Source of the DNA: a virus
Length of the DNA stretch: 32,791 bases
Strand: one strand, 5' to 3'
Virus record (IMG/VR): IMGVR_UViG_3300044641_001746
Location: 1-32,791 of that record
This document shows positions 15,785 to 24,206 of the stretch, piece by piece. How positions within the stretch are numbered: the first letter of the stretch is position 1; every line of letters begins with the position of its first letter. The notes beneath the pieces were generated by a model. It had not been told where the DNA came from. It did not search any database and was given only the letters and a program-made list of their open reading frames with translations. A program made the position numbers and the translations under genes.

Positions 15785-16132
15785 TTACTGTAAATAGGTG
15801 ATAAACAAAGTTGTAGTAGCTGCTAGCTCTTGTATTACTCTAAACTTTTGTAGGTTAGAAAATTCAGTGATAATGAATTCATCATTATCTTTTCTAGCAA
15901 TACCTACACCAGCAGAAGGAGTAGACCCATCATAGGTGTATCTTAAAGCTTTACTTGCAGCAGTAGAGTCTACATAGATATGTACTGCTCTAGCATTAGC
16001 TCTAGGACCACTTAAATCAAGTAGTTGCACTGTTCCACTTACTGTAATAGTAGCAGAACCAAAAGCTTTATAATCATTTACTATGGTTTCTTTAGCTTTA
16101 AAAAGATTACCATTTAAGAATCCTTGTGTCAT
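15785..16132 (-). CDS. Beta-rich accessory virion protein (115 aa)
   Basis: The product is a compact beta protein with RYTYDGSTPSAGVGIARKDN (about residues 63-82) and a C-terminal VIQELAATTTLFITYLQ. The YDGSTPSxGxGI pattern is widespread in small phage head/tail accessory proteins of about 110 aa. The gene lacks any CpG in its 348 bp, unlike the neighbouring fibre module. It follows the 91 aa gene by 12 nt. A fibre or decoration subunit is inferred. Confidence 0.62.
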   Translation of the reverse strand: MTQGFLNGNLFKAKETIVNDYKAFGSATITVSGTVQLLDLSGPRANARAVHIYVDSTAASKALRYTYDGSTPSAGVGIARKDNDEFIITEFSNLQKFRVIQELAATTTLFITYLQ

Positions 16133-16144
16133 TTTATTTATTTT

Positions 16145-16420
16145 TTAACAATTACAATCTTCTGTTAACTCCATAGCATGATGAACAATACTGCAGATTT
16201 CTTCTTCTGTTAAACAGTTTATATCATCTAAAGTTTGACCTTCTTCTAATGTAGTATTATAGCAGTATAAAGATTTAATATACTCTCTAACTACTAACAT
16301 TCTATTTTCAAGTTCAGGACATTTTCTTCCCAACTTGTACTTATTAGTTAGCTGTTGAGCTAAATCTGAGTACTTACATTGTATATACTGGATATACTTT
16401 ATTCTACATTCTTCGGTCAT
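16145..16420 (-). CDS. Cys-rich small protein (91 aa)
   Basis: Not recognised. The protein is mostly helical with seven or eight Cys spread over its length (ECRIKYIQYIQCKY, KCPELENRM, LYCYN, DINCLTEEEICSIV) and a C-terminal EDCNC. The gene overlaps the collagen-like fibre gene by 4 nt (ATGA) and forms a Cys-rich trio with it and the 188 aa gene. A role in cross-linking or assembling that fibre is plausible. Confidence 0.6.
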   Translation of the reverse strand: MTEECRIKYIQYIQCKYSDLAQQLTNKYKLGRKCPELENRMLVVREYIKSLYCYNTTLEEGQTLDDINCLTEEEICSIVHHAMELTEDCNC

Positions 16421-17070
16421 GATTTTCTTAAGATATATTCTACAGTGAAAAAAGTAGGAAGTATATATCCTAAATTCTGAGAACCTAGAAATATATAAAA
16501 AGGAGAATTTAATACTGTAGGGGCTGTTACTAGTTGGTTAATTCTGCGAATAACATAACTACTTTCAGCAGGAACTAAAAATAATCCTTGGCCTATTTCT
16601 GATACAATATTAGAAAATTTTGCAGTACCTGTTACATTAAATCTTTGAGTAGTATATCTGTCAAAATAAAACTCAATATAAAAATACTTACTATTAGGAA
16701 TAGTACCACTAAATTCAGCTAATGCTGTAGCACCAACCATAGATGCAGTACTATTAATATATACTCCTAATACCCCAGAAGCAGGAGCAACTTCACTTGT
16801 TAGTGCAAAAACTGCTCTTATCTTTAGTCTATCATCTGTTTTAGTTAATTCTGTGCTAGGAGTAATAAGAATTTCTGGAGTATACCTTCTAACAGCACCT
16901 TCTGCAGGACCAGCAACAAAAACAATTTCTGTATCAATAACATTACCTGCATTTAAACCATTAGTACCATTGTTTCCAGGAGGCCCTTGTGGGCCTACTA
17001 AACTAGGTATAGTTATAGTAGAGCAGTCATTACAATCACAATTAGAAATACTAGAAGAGCAGTTGCACAT
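16417..17070 (-). CDS. Collagen-like fibre with Cys-rich N-terminus (217 aa)
   Basis: All five Cys lie in the first 16 residues (MCNCSSSISNCDCNDC). A short collagen-type repeat (GPQGPPGNNGTNG, residues 27-39) follows, then a beta-rich head domain through residue 217. Collagen-like Gly-X-Y stretches force trimers, so this is very likely a trimeric fibre or head-fibre protein whose N-terminus is locked by disulfides or metal. The domain after the collagen stretch (AEFSGTIPNSKYFYIEFYFD) is a probable receptor-binding or capsid-decorating head. It lies 11 nt after the 188 aa gene and overlaps the 91 aa gene. Confidence 0.75.
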   Translation of the reverse strand: MCNCSSSISNCDCNDCSTITIPSLVGPQGPPGNNGTNGLNAGNVIDTEIVFVAGPAEGAVRRYTPEILITPSTELTKTDDRLKIRAVFALTSEVAPASGVLGVYINSTASMVGATALAEFSGTIPNSKYFYIEFYFDRYTTQRFNVTGTAKFSNIVSEIGQGLFLVPAESSYVIRRINQLVTAPTVLNSPFYIFLGSQNLGYILPTFFTVEYILRKS

Positions 17071-17081
17071 AATATATTATT

Positions 17082-17648
17082 TTAGCAGCAGCATTTTTGG
17101 ATGCTACAAATTTTATTTACTTGAGTTAATAAGTCAGTAGCTTGGGCATCTTTACCACAAGCAAATGCTGATTTAGCAGCATAGAGAAGAGCTTCAGCTT
17201 TTTTATAATAGTCCCAAAAGTTTTCCCAATTGCAACCACAAAGTTCTTCTTTAAACTTAGCTTTCATTTTTTCTACACAGCAATCAGCTTTACAAGTAGA
17301 AAAAGATTTAACTGTAATAGTGTACTCAGTATCAGTATTATCATCTATTACAGTATAGGTTAAAGTATAGATGCCATCATTAAGAGTGATGTTATCTACA
17401 AGCTTTAACAAAAAGGTGCCATTTACAATAGTTGCTCCCTGCACTACAGCAGTAACATTATATGTAATAGCAGAACCCCCAGGAGGGGTTAAAACAACAG
17501 AAGCTGAATCTACATTAGCTAGTGTTAAATTAGGTGCACCCCATCCAGTAGGATTAGTGGTTACATTATATACTCCAGTAGCATCAGATATCTGAAGCTT
17601 ACTGCATTTCTCTTTAAAGCAAAGAGATAGCTTTAATTCTAGTGCCAT
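17082..17648 (-). CDS. Virion protein with Ig-like domain and Cys-rich helical C-terminus (188 aa)
   Basis: Residues about 45-112 resemble a bacterial/phage Ig-like fold (LTLANVDSASVVLTPPGG, then DGIYTLTYTVIDDNTDTEYT). Residues 117-188 are helical and Cys-rich (TCKADCCVEKMKAKF, EELCGCNWENFW, ICSIQKCCC), about a dozen Cys in all. The gene is preceded by an intrinsic terminator of the previous operon and then by an AACT-N15-CGTA element ending 8 nt from the ATG, so it starts a new transcription unit. It probably cooperates with the collagen-like fibre next door. The family is unnamed to me. Confidence 0.7.
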   Translation of the reverse strand: MALELKLSLCFKEKCSKLQISDATGVYNVTTNPTGWGAPNLTLANVDSASVVLTPPGGSAITYNVTAVVQGATIVNGTFLLKLVDNITLNDGIYTLTYTVIDDNTDTEYTITVKSFSTCKADCCVEKMKAKFKEELCGCNWENFWDYYKKAEALLYAAKSAFACGKDAQATDLLTQVNKICSIQKCCC

Positions 17649-17656
17649 ATGTAATC

Positions 17657-17685
17657 ATATTACGGATTATTGAAAAAATAGTTCC
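17657..17685 (-). promoter_or_regulatory. Late-promoter-like element C before the 188 aa gene
   Basis: GGAACTA and CCGTAATA lie at the same spacing (AACT-N15-CGTA), matching 21 of 29 positions of element B. It follows 10 nt after the terminator of the preceding gene and ends 8 nt before the ATG, so a transcript would have almost no leader. Confidence 0.6.
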
Positions 17686-17694
17686 ATAAACTAC

Positions 17695-17727
17695 TAAAAA
17701 AGGGTAGCCCAAAAATAGGCTACCCCC
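17695..17727 (-). terminator. Intrinsic terminator after the 430 aa gene
   Basis: On the minus strand GGGTAGCC, an 8-nt loop and GGCTACCC form a GC-rich stem followed by six T. It lies 20 nt downstream of the stop codon and directly upstream of promoter-like element C. The plus strand also has a partial T-run, but the minus orientation is better. Confidence 0.85.
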
Positions 17728-17746
17728 TTTAGTAGCATTGCTATGA

Positions 17747-19039
17747 TTACAGGTTACCTACTTGGGCAGTTAGGTTAGTAAAGTTGGTTACATAAGCATC
17801 CAATACATCTACACAACCAGTACCAAGACCAGCAGTATAAGAAGTATCAAAAGTGTTAGCAACATTATTATCCAAAGCACAAGCTAAGCAAAGTTGTGCT
17901 CTGAAATCAGTATTAGTCAAAGCTCTGTTAGCCTTACGCAATACCAAATCCAAAGTGGAGTGGTTTTGAGCAGCAATCAAGTCTGTCAATACAGTAGTAG
18001 GAGGGAACTCAGTATACACAAAGATCTGTCCTTGGTTTCTCCAAGAAGCAGCTTCCAAAGTACGCATTTGCTCATAAGTACCATGTCCAATGAAAGCACC
18101 TACTTGATAGCTCAAGTTAGTAGTACCTCCACCAGAAATACCAATTTGGAAAGTTACCAATCCATAAGGGCGAGAATCTAGGATGAAAGGCTGGTTAATA
18201 CCAGTTACTTTAATACCAAAGTTAGCAGCAGTAGCATTAGCAGCAGTAATACCTTCCCAAGCAGCAGCAAGCAAAGTACCACTAGTTTGAAGAGGAGTAG
18301 ATACAGTAAAGCTAGTGTTTACTGCAATAGCAGTAATTTTATAAACAGCATCGTTAACACCTAGACCAAGTCTTATGTAATCACCTACTGCAAAACCAGC
18401 AGTGTTAGCACAAGTAACAATAGGAGAACCTTGAGTCGAAGTAATGTTAGCACCTACACCAGGAGTAATTACAAGTGCATTTTGACCATTAATTAGCTCA
18501 GCTAAAATAGGCCTGCGAGTCCAGTAAGAAAGTTGTCTTACCAAGTTTCTGTAAAGACCATTAGCTACTTCTTCTTGAGTGGCAGAACCATCAGAAAGAT
18601 AATCTACAATGATGGGGTTCATCAAAGCAGAAGCTTCTTGAGATACTAGCTCATAGAAAGAAACTACAAGGCTGTAATAGTTGTTATTGATAGCTTGGAA
18701 AGAGCCAACACCAGTAACACCATTAAAACCATAGTAAGATACTTGCTGAACTTTAGAAGCAAAGGGAGTACCAGTATAGGCAGAAATGTCATTAAAATTG
18801 AAAAGCTGTGATTCCCACAAGTTTTCAGTAGTTCCACGGCCCATAACTACTTTAATAGCAGGGGCAGTAAGAACAGTAGCAGTACTCAAAATTACATTAC
18901 TAGGGTCAGTAATAACAATTTCTCCTACAGCTAGAATACCAGGGGAAACTACAGTTCCTGCAGTAGCACCAGCACTTCTGGCTACATCAGCTCCTGCGAA
19001 CAACTTAAAGTTGTCTAAAATTTGCGGTTGTGCAATCAT
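17747..19039 (-). CDS. Probable abundant virion protein (430 aa), function unassigned
   Basis: The protein is soluble and rich in Ala, Thr, Val and Asn. Its N-terminus, LFAGADVARSAG, leads into alternating beta segments, with a small insertion domain at about 205-270 (VITPGVGANITSTQGSPIVT, GDYIRLGLGVNDAVYKITAI) that looks like a beta-barrel decoration. Arg codons include many CGT/CGC, as in the capsid gene, whereas most genes here use AGA. A strong intrinsic terminator follows 20 nt after the stop. Both features suggest very high expression. It forms a two-gene unit with the 141 aa gene. A head-decoration, collar or second major shell protein are candidates. I considered a tail sheath, but a crAss-like podovirus has none. 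Confidence 0.7.
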   Translation of the reverse strand: MIAQPQILDNFKLFAGADVARSAGATAGTVVSPGILAVGEIVITDPSNVILSTATVLTAPAIKVVMGRGTTENLWESQLFNFNDISAYTGTPFASKVQQVSYYGFNGVTGVGSFQAINNNYYSLVVSFYELVSQEASALMNPIIVDYLSDGSATQEEVANGLYRNLVRQLSYWTRRPILAELINGQNALVITPGVGANITSTQGSPIVTCANTAGFAVGDYIRLGLGVNDAVYKITAIAVNTSFTVSTPLQTSGTLLAAAWEGITAANATAANFGIKVTGINQPFILDSRPYGLVTFQIGISGGGTTNLSYQVGAFIGHGTYEQMRTLEAASWRNQGQIFVYTEFPPTTVLTDLIAAQNHSTLDLVLRKANRALTNTDFRAQLCLACALDNNVANTFDTSYTAGLGTGCVDVLDAYVTNFTNLTAQVGNL

Positions 19040-19067
19040 GATTTCTAAATTTAAAGTTTATAGTTTA

Positions 19068-19493
19068 TTAGATTTTAACAATATTGAAAAGTACGGTTAC
19101 TTGTAGAGTACCATCAAAAGCAGAAATAGTGGCACCATCAGCACCAATATCAATACCTTTACCAGCATATACATCTGAGGATGCAGATACATTTCTAGCA
19201 AGAGCAGCAGTGTAAGTAGCAGCAGTTGATCCTGTAGCTAAAACAAGGTTAGATCTAGTAGCAGAACTTACGGCATCTAAACCAATAAGTACATCTGTAT
19301 CTCCTGTGTAAAAAAGGCCAATAGGATCAGCACTACATGAGCCAACAGCAGTGCCAGATTTTTTAACTACAATAAGGTTTTGAGGAATCAAAGCATAACC
19401 AGCTTGAGGAGCAGGTACTACATTGATAGGAGTGGTAGCTAAAGCATTTACTTGAGCAGCAGTCAAGGTAATAGTTCTTGCGAAAGTTTTCAT
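19068..19493 (-). CDS. Head accessory/decoration-type protein (141 aa)
   Basis: The protein starts MKTFARTITLTAAQVNALAT followed by PINVVPAPQAGYALIPQNLIVV, a beginning shared by many small phage proteins encoded near capsid genes, with a beta-rich remainder (VLIGLDAVSSATRSNLVLAT) ending LQVTVLFNIVKI. No Cys cluster or membrane segment occurs. It heads a unit with the 430 aa gene, and an AACT-N15-CGTA element ends 27 nt before its ATG. Decoration or fibre-base function is inferred from family style and position. Confidence 0.65.
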   Translation of the reverse strand: MKTFARTITLTAAQVNALATTPINVVPAPQAGYALIPQNLIVVKKSGTAVGSCSADPIGLFYTGDTDVLIGLDAVSSATRSNLVLATGSTAATYTAALARNVSASSDVYAGKGIDIGADGATISAFDGTLQVTVLFNIVKI

Positions 19494-19520
19494 TGCGTTT
19501 TAAGTTTTAAAAGTTTATAT

Positions 19521-19549
19521 GTTATACGAATTATTTTAAAAAAAGTTAC
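19521..19549 (-). promoter_or_regulatory. Late-promoter-like element B before the 141 aa gene
   Basis: GTAACTT and TTCGTATAAC have the same spacing as in element A, with a T-rich spacer. The TAA stop of the 262 aa gene lies inside the GTAACTT box. It ends 27 nt before the ATG of the 141 aa gene and would drive the 141-430 aa unit, which closes at a terminator. Confidence 0.65.
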
Positions 19550-20334
19550 TCAATTTGTTGAGCATCTAGTTGTAAAGATTGAGAAGGCTGTGTCAATGAC
19601 TCTTTCATCATCTTAACAGCTATGTCCACAATAGGTCTGTGAGTAGATTCATCTAACTCGCAATTCTGCATATTTACAGGGGTTACAAAGTTTGCTAAGT
19701 CTACTTTAACAGGTTTTGGAAGTCTTAAATATCGTAAATCGTAATCTACGATATTAAAGTTTCCATCTGTAATTAATTCATGTCTTTTGCCTGTTTGACC
19801 AGAAATAAATGAATACCCATTAGAAGATGTCGTAGTTTGAGAATTATATCCAGTGTTGGTTCTAGTAAATGCTAACCTCCATACTAAACCTTCAGTTTGA
19901 TTAAAATAAGGTTTTTTGAATGGATTATTTCTGCTTCTGGTAAACTCATTATGAGATATAACATACACAGGTAAATCAGCAGGTTCACCAGTTTCACAAT
20001 CATCTTGGTCAATAATACACCTCTCCAAAATAGTATACATAAAATCTAATGGTAACGTAGCAAATACTCCATTAGGTAAGTTATCTGTGGTGTTAGTAAA
20101 ACTTGAAACAGTAGCAGAGGTTATCAATGGTGATAACCCCTGCATTCTGATTTCTGTTTCTTCTAACCCTTCCCTCTTCAAATTTAAGATAGCAGTAATT
20201 CTAGTATGCACAAAATAATTCTGGGCATTAGTCAATATAATATTAGCTTCACCTTCCTGTATACCAGGGGCTCCAGCAGAGTTAAGTTTTTCATACTCAA
20301 CTAAGACTAATTGCCACATTTCATTTGCGGTCAT
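19546..20334 (-). CDS. Head-tail connector / neck protein, crAss-like (262 aa)
   Basis: A helical N-terminus (TANEMWQLVLVEYEKLNSA) leads into EGEANIILTNAQNYFVHTRI, then ATLPLDFMYTILERCII (about 92-108) and VYVISHNEFTRSRNNPFKKP (126-145). Near the end comes YDLRYLRLPKPVKVDL. The HxEFxxxxxNPFKKP and RYLRLPKP motifs are familiar from adaptor/neck proteins of Bacteroidota podophages encoded shortly after the capsid gene. A ring directly below the portal or a capsid-vertex protein is likely. Its start overlaps the stop of the 332 aa gene (ATGA), and its own stop lies in the promoter-like element of the next operon. Confidence 0.65.
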   Translation of the reverse strand: MTANEMWQLVLVEYEKLNSAGAPGIQEGEANIILTNAQNYFVHTRITAILNLKREGLEETEIRMQGLSPLITSATVSSFTNTTDNLPNGVFATLPLDFMYTILERCIIDQDDCETGEPADLPVYVISHNEFTRSRNNPFKKPYFNQTEGLVWRLAFTRTNTGYNSQTTTSSNGYSFISGQTGKRHELITDGNFNIVDYDLRYLRLPKPVKVDLANFVTPVNMQNCELDESTHRPIVDIAVKMMKESLTQPSQSLQLDAQQIE

Positions 20335-21329
20335 AGATTAGAATTTTCTACTTGAAATTCTAGTTTCTTGCGGAATTCTAGTTTTTCAGGGTTATTAATA
20401 AGTGAAATAACATCACCTAGTACTCCCAAAGGTTCATCACCCATAGTAAAATACTTGGTGCTGATTTTCTTAAGTATTCCTGCTCTTACTGCTTTGAAAA
20501 TAAGAATCTTATCTTCACGATATTCATCATTAACAATAGATAGGAATAACTTAGGATTGGTTTCCATTACTTCATACACAAGATTAAATAAGAAATCTGT
20601 AGATGCAGTTTTAGAGATAATGTTGTTAGGGTCTTTGATAATCATAAACTCCATAAGGATTTCACGATGGTCTTTGATTCTATTAAACTCTTCAGTTGCT
20701 TTTAATTTAAGATTAATCTCTTCTTTTTTCAAGTCTACAGAAATTCTTTCATCTACTAAAGCAAACCAATAAGTGGGTTTAGCATTTCTAAGTTCCCATG
20801 AAGGAGCAACATATCTATCATTGGTTTTCAAAACCCTCCAAGTGATATTGTCCCAAGCATTGCTTAAATCTAATGTTAAACCTTCTTTTGGAAGCTTTAC
20901 AGAATAAGGTAATTTACCTCTGTTGTTTGGGCCTTCAGATATCCATCCAGACCAAAAGTTTTTAGTATCTTTAGAAAAAGATAAATCATATCCAGTGATT
21001 TTACTGAAGAACTCTAGTTCTGTCATAGGTTCATCTGGAAACTGAGGACTAATTACATTTTCGATATTATCAAAAATAGGTAAAAACTCTCCAGTAGTTC
21101 TATCTCTTTTTAATTCTAGAGATCTTCCCATTCCTTCATGAATAAATCCTTCTGGCAATTGTTCTATTTGTTGGTTAGTAAAAGTTCTAGTTTCAATAGG
21201 AACTACTCTAACAATTTTTTTAGCCAAGAAATCCTGTGAGGAATACTTGGGTTTAGATTCAATTGATGCCAAAGTGATTACTTCTTCTTGGGGCATTACT
21301 TGTGTTTGTTTTCTTAGTTGTTTACTCAT
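20331..21329 (-). CDS. Virion protein of unknown function following the capsid gene (332 aa)
   Basis: Not confidently recognised. The first 60 residues are charged and probably extended. Residues about 100-195 are beta-rich with many Trp (FWSGWISEGPNN, WDNITWRVL, SWELRNAKPTYWFALV). Residues 205-332 are helical (LKATEEFNRIKDHREILMEF, EYREDKILIFKAVRAGILKK), ending in INNPEKLEFRKKLEFQVEN. The phrase 'KAVxAGxLKKxxxxY' and a following NPE motif recur in minor structural proteins of several phage groups. It is separated from the capsid gene by the only GC-rich hairpin nearby, so it is probably made at lower level. Read-through from the capsid operon is expected, since no clear promoter lies between. 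Confidence 0.65.
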   Translation of the reverse strand: MSKQLRKQTQVMPQEEVITLASIESKPKYSSQDFLAKKIVRVVPIETRTFTNQQIEQLPEGFIHEGMGRSLELKRDRTTGEFLPIFDNIENVISPQFPDEPMTELEFFSKITGYDLSFSKDTKNFWSGWISEGPNNRGKLPYSVKLPKEGLTLDLSNAWDNITWRVLKTNDRYVAPSWELRNAKPTYWFALVDERISVDLKKEEINLKLKATEEFNRIKDHREILMEFMIIKDPNNIISKTASTDFLFNLVYEVMETNPKLFLSIVNDEYREDKILIFKAVRAGILKKISTKYFTMGDEPLGVLGDVISLINNPEKLEFRKKLEFQVENSNL

Positions 21330-21353
21330 AGCAATATTTTTAAGTGATAATGC

Positions 21354-21379
21354 AAAAGTGGGGTTTTATCCCCACTTTT
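21354..21379 (-). terminator. Hairpin terminator/attenuator after the capsid gene
   Basis: A perfect 10-bp inverted repeat AAAAGTGGGG...CCCCACTTTT with a 6-nt loop begins 17 nt after the capsid stop codon. The terminal T4 belongs to the stem, so it may end transcription or only reduce it, since the next gene has no evident promoter of its own. Confidence 0.75.
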
Positions 21380-21396
21380 ACAAATATCCACAACTA

Positions 21397-22929
21397 TTAG
21401 ATGTTATATGGCATCCACAAGATTTTGGTAGGGTCTTCTACAACACAACCAGTCCATTCCATACCATGTACTTCATAAGCATCAACAGGGCTGCTAGTCA
21501 TTGCTGAGCCAGTGTTTACTTTATTAGTATATGGAGAGAATGGGTCACGCATACCAGCAATATACTTGTATACTCCATTTTCAAGACCTTTAACAGTCAA
21601 ACGATGGATACCTGGGTCACCCAAGAACTCACCATTAGCCATTTTGTGTCCACCACGGATTAACATATGGCGAGAAGCATTAAGACCATATCCAGAAGGA
21701 TGCTTCTCTTTGTAACGCTCTACGTCATCAAAGAAAGGTCTGTGCTTAACCATGATGTTTACACCATTGTAAGACTTAAACTGAGTGAATACACCTTGGT
21801 AAGTCAAACCTTGGCTTCCCATATCACCATTCTTTTGTACCCTTTCAGTTACAAAGTTAGGAGTGTATTGGGTAGAACGGCTTTCAATCCACTGAGAGAT
21901 ATCTTTCTTACCATAAGCACCAGTTTCAATTACTACATAATACTCATCTTGCATTTTGTAAGCAAGACCCATTTCAATGGTCATGTCTACAATTTTGTCA
22001 AGGTTTAGAGTAGAGTAGGGGTGAATATTGGTGTTAGCAATTTGCTTGAACATACCAGCAAAAGTCTGGATAGTACAACCATTGCGGTCATCAATACCAT
22101 AATAGATTTCATTTTGTGTGTAGTTCTTGTGAGAAAACAAGAATGCACGAGCTTGTTGCTTCTTAAATTGGTAAAGAGCTACCATATCATAGAAGTTAAC
22201 AAAAGCTCCAGTATAAGGCTTAGTAGACTTAGGGTCTGTAGGGTCAGGGAAACCAAAAGCTAGAGGTACGTTTTTACCTTCAGCGATGATGTTACCATCT
22301 ACTTTGTAGTTCATACGTTGTAGGGCAGCACGAGCTTTCAATTCTACAAAAGTAGTAAAGTGAGCTTGAGTACCACTCATAGAACGCTCTCCAGATTGGA
22401 AGTTAGTTTCTTTAGACCAACGAGTACCAATACCAAGTTCAGTGGCAGGCATTGAACGGTTTAATGGGTCATCAGTAATAAGAGAAACTTCATATTTCCA
22501 ACGATTAGGAGCTTGTTCTTCAACACTCTTAACTTGAACGTAGTAATCATCAGGATTGTGTCCTACAATAACGTCATTCAAATCAAAGAATCTTTCTCCA
22601 AAAATCATATACCAACGAGCTTGGTTAAGACCTACAGCAGCAGGCTTAGCACCAAGAGAGTCAGACCAATCAAGAAGCTGTACAGTTTTGTTGTTGTTGC
22701 CAGCTACTCTCCAATGGTAAAACTTGTTCTCAGTGTCAAGAACTCTAGTTGGGAACTCATTCATAAAGTTCACATAATCATCAGAAGGTAGAGTTTGGAA
22801 AATTCTACGATACATGTCAGAAGCCAATTGAGGCTCAATCATGCCTAGTTCTCCCAAGTGGGGAACTTTGAGGGGGCCATTAAAAGTTTTAGGGCCGTAC
22901 CTCGCAATTAAGGGAAATAACTCAGTCAT
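21397..22929 (-). CDS. Major capsid protein (HK97-fold inferred), 510 aa
   Basis: Length, and place after terminase, portal and scaffold-like genes, match the crAss-like major capsid protein. The sequence is a mixed alpha/beta protein rich in aromatic and Asn residues: PLIARYGPKTFNGP near the N-terminus, RWYMIFGERFFDLND around 105-120, KARAALQRMNYKVDGN around 200, and a C-terminal strand region (GVYKYIAGMRDPFSPY, CVVEDPTKILWMPYNI). Arg is often encoded by CGT/CGC instead of AGA, a sign of selection for high expression. A hairpin terminator follows 17 nt after the stop. No protease or delta-domain boundary could be seen. The fold is assigned from gene order rather than from a diagnostic motif. 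Confidence 0.82.
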   Translation of the reverse strand: MTELFPLIARYGPKTFNGPLKVPHLGELGMIEPQLASDMYRRIFQTLPSDDYVNFMNEFPTRVLDTENKFYHWRVAGNNNKTVQLLDWSDSLGAKPAAVGLNQARWYMIFGERFFDLNDVIVGHNPDDYYVQVKSVEEQAPNRWKYEVSLITDDPLNRSMPATELGIGTRWSKETNFQSGERSMSGTQAHFTTFVELKARAALQRMNYKVDGNIIAEGKNVPLAFGFPDPTDPKSTKPYTGAFVNFYDMVALYQFKKQQARAFLFSHKNYTQNEIYYGIDDRNGCTIQTFAGMFKQIANTNIHPYSTLNLDKIVDMTIEMGLAYKMQDEYYVVIETGAYGKKDISQWIESRSTQYTPNFVTERVQKNGDMGSQGLTYQGVFTQFKSYNGVNIMVKHRPFFDDVERYKEKHPSGYGLNASRHMLIRGGHKMANGEFLGDPGIHRLTVKGLENGVYKYIAGMRDPFSPYTNKVNTGSAMTSSPVDAYEVHGMEWTGCVVEDPTKILWMPYNI

Positions 22930-22960
22930 TTGTTTTAGGGTTTAGTTATTAAATTAAAGA

Positions 22961-24181
22961 TTATTTAGGTGCTAGTTTTTTGGCTAATTCAGCCCAGCGT
23001 TTTTTATGGTCTTCTTTTTCTACATCCATTTCAACTCCACTATCTGAAGAATAGCCAGAAGTTCTTCTCCTTACATTATCAGATTCTACAGCTCTATGAA
23101 GCTCGTTAATAGCTTCAGTTTTGCCTAGAGATTTGATAGCAGTAAAATCAGGAACAAAATCCCTTTTTCTGGCATCATATTTAAATAGTCCCATTGTATG
23201 ATATAGCCTAAGCAGAGCATCAAATTTATTAGGGTCAACATCTCTTGTTGCCAAGATAGGATTGACTTTTTTACCATCTTGAGTTTCAACTATTGAGTAT
23301 TCTCTCATCCAGTTGTCCTTCATTTTTTTGTTTAGCTTAATTCCAGCAATTTCATCAGTACCTTCCAAATAGTTTTTAAGGTCATCAGCTTGTCTTTTCT
23401 GGAATTCTCTCCTTTTGTACTCATTCTGAGCTAATTCAGCTTGAGCTTCTCTTTCAGCATTTGCTAAAAGTTCTTTAAATTCAGGAAGACTTTCTAGAGC
23501 ATCATCTGTTAATGTCCCTAAGTCTTCTTTTTTCTGTACTTCTTTTTGTATTTTTTCTTCAGAAAAACTAGTAGTATAACGAAGATACTCAGCATATAAT
23601 TGTTTAGCTTTATCAGGGTTTTCTATTAATACATCTTCATTAATACCTTGTGCTAATTTATATCCTTTAACAATTTGAGCAGCTGAATCCTCAGAAACAC
23701 CATTCTCTACCATATCAACAAACTTTTGTTGAAGTGGAGTTAGGTTTCTTTCAATATAGTCTGAAGCCATAGCTTCAGCATTTTTTGTTGCATACTCATC
23801 TAAGTAATCTAAAAAAGACTCAGGAGAATCTTCAAACTCTTCTTCATTAAATCCTTCAAAAGCTCCAGTCTTTTCATGTAGAGCTTTAATGATGGCAGCA
23901 TATTTTTTAGATGATGATTGAGAGGATGAATTTGGTTTGCTTGAGGAGGTATTAGATTCACCACTTTTTGTCTTGGAAGACTCTCCATCATCATCTGTAT
24001 CTGACATATCTGTAATAGGCATTAAATCTCCTGTGTTAGGAGTTGCCTTACTGGAATTATCTACTCCAGATTCATCTTCATCTGAAGACATAGAAGAACC
24101 AATAGAAGTAGTTTCTACTTCTGATAAGCTCATTAGAGGCTGCTCCTCTACTTTTAACGAATTAAATAAATCTAATGCCAT
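22961..24181 (-). CDS. Capsid scaffold-like protein (406 aa)
   Basis: Residues about 18-95 are a low-complexity acidic, Ser-rich region (SSMSSDEDESGVDNSSK, then SNTSSSKPNSSSQSSSKK). The rest is almost wholly charged helix, including AEREAQAELAQNEYKRREFQ (about 235-255), and ends in a basic segment, KKRWAELAKKLAPK. Acidic N-terminus, coiled body and basic C-terminus are typical of phage scaffolding proteins, and it lies directly upstream of the capsid gene (31 nt gap). A TAnnTTTG -7 element sits 26 nt before the ATG. It could alternatively be an internal virion protein packaged with DNA. Confidence 0.72.
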   Translation of the reverse strand: MALDLFNSLKVEEQPLMSLSEVETTSIGSSMSSDEDESGVDNSSKATPNTGDLMPITDMSDTDDDGESSKTKSGESNTSSSKPNSSSQSSSKKYAAIIKALHEKTGAFEGFNEEEFEDSPESFLDYLDEYATKNAEAMASDYIERNLTPLQQKFVDMVENGVSEDSAAQIVKGYKLAQGINEDVLIENPDKAKQLYAEYLRYTTSFSEEKIQKEVQKKEDLGTLTDDALESLPEFKELLANAEREAQAELAQNEYKRREFQKRQADDLKNYLEGTDEIAGIKLNKKMKDNWMREYSIVETQDGKKVNPILATRDVDPNKFDALLRLYHTMGLFKYDARKRDFVPDFTAIKSLGKTEAINELHRAVESDNVRRRTSGYSSDSGVEMDVEKEDHKKRWAELAKKLAPK

Positions 24182-24206
24182 ATTGATAGTTGTTAGTTAA
24201 TACATA

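Noticed and set aside
17747-19039. 430 aa protein as a contractile tail sheath
   Set aside because: Portal, ring and muzzle genes indicate a podovirus; no tail tube/baseplate/tape-measure set of a myovirus is present and no sheath motif was recognised.
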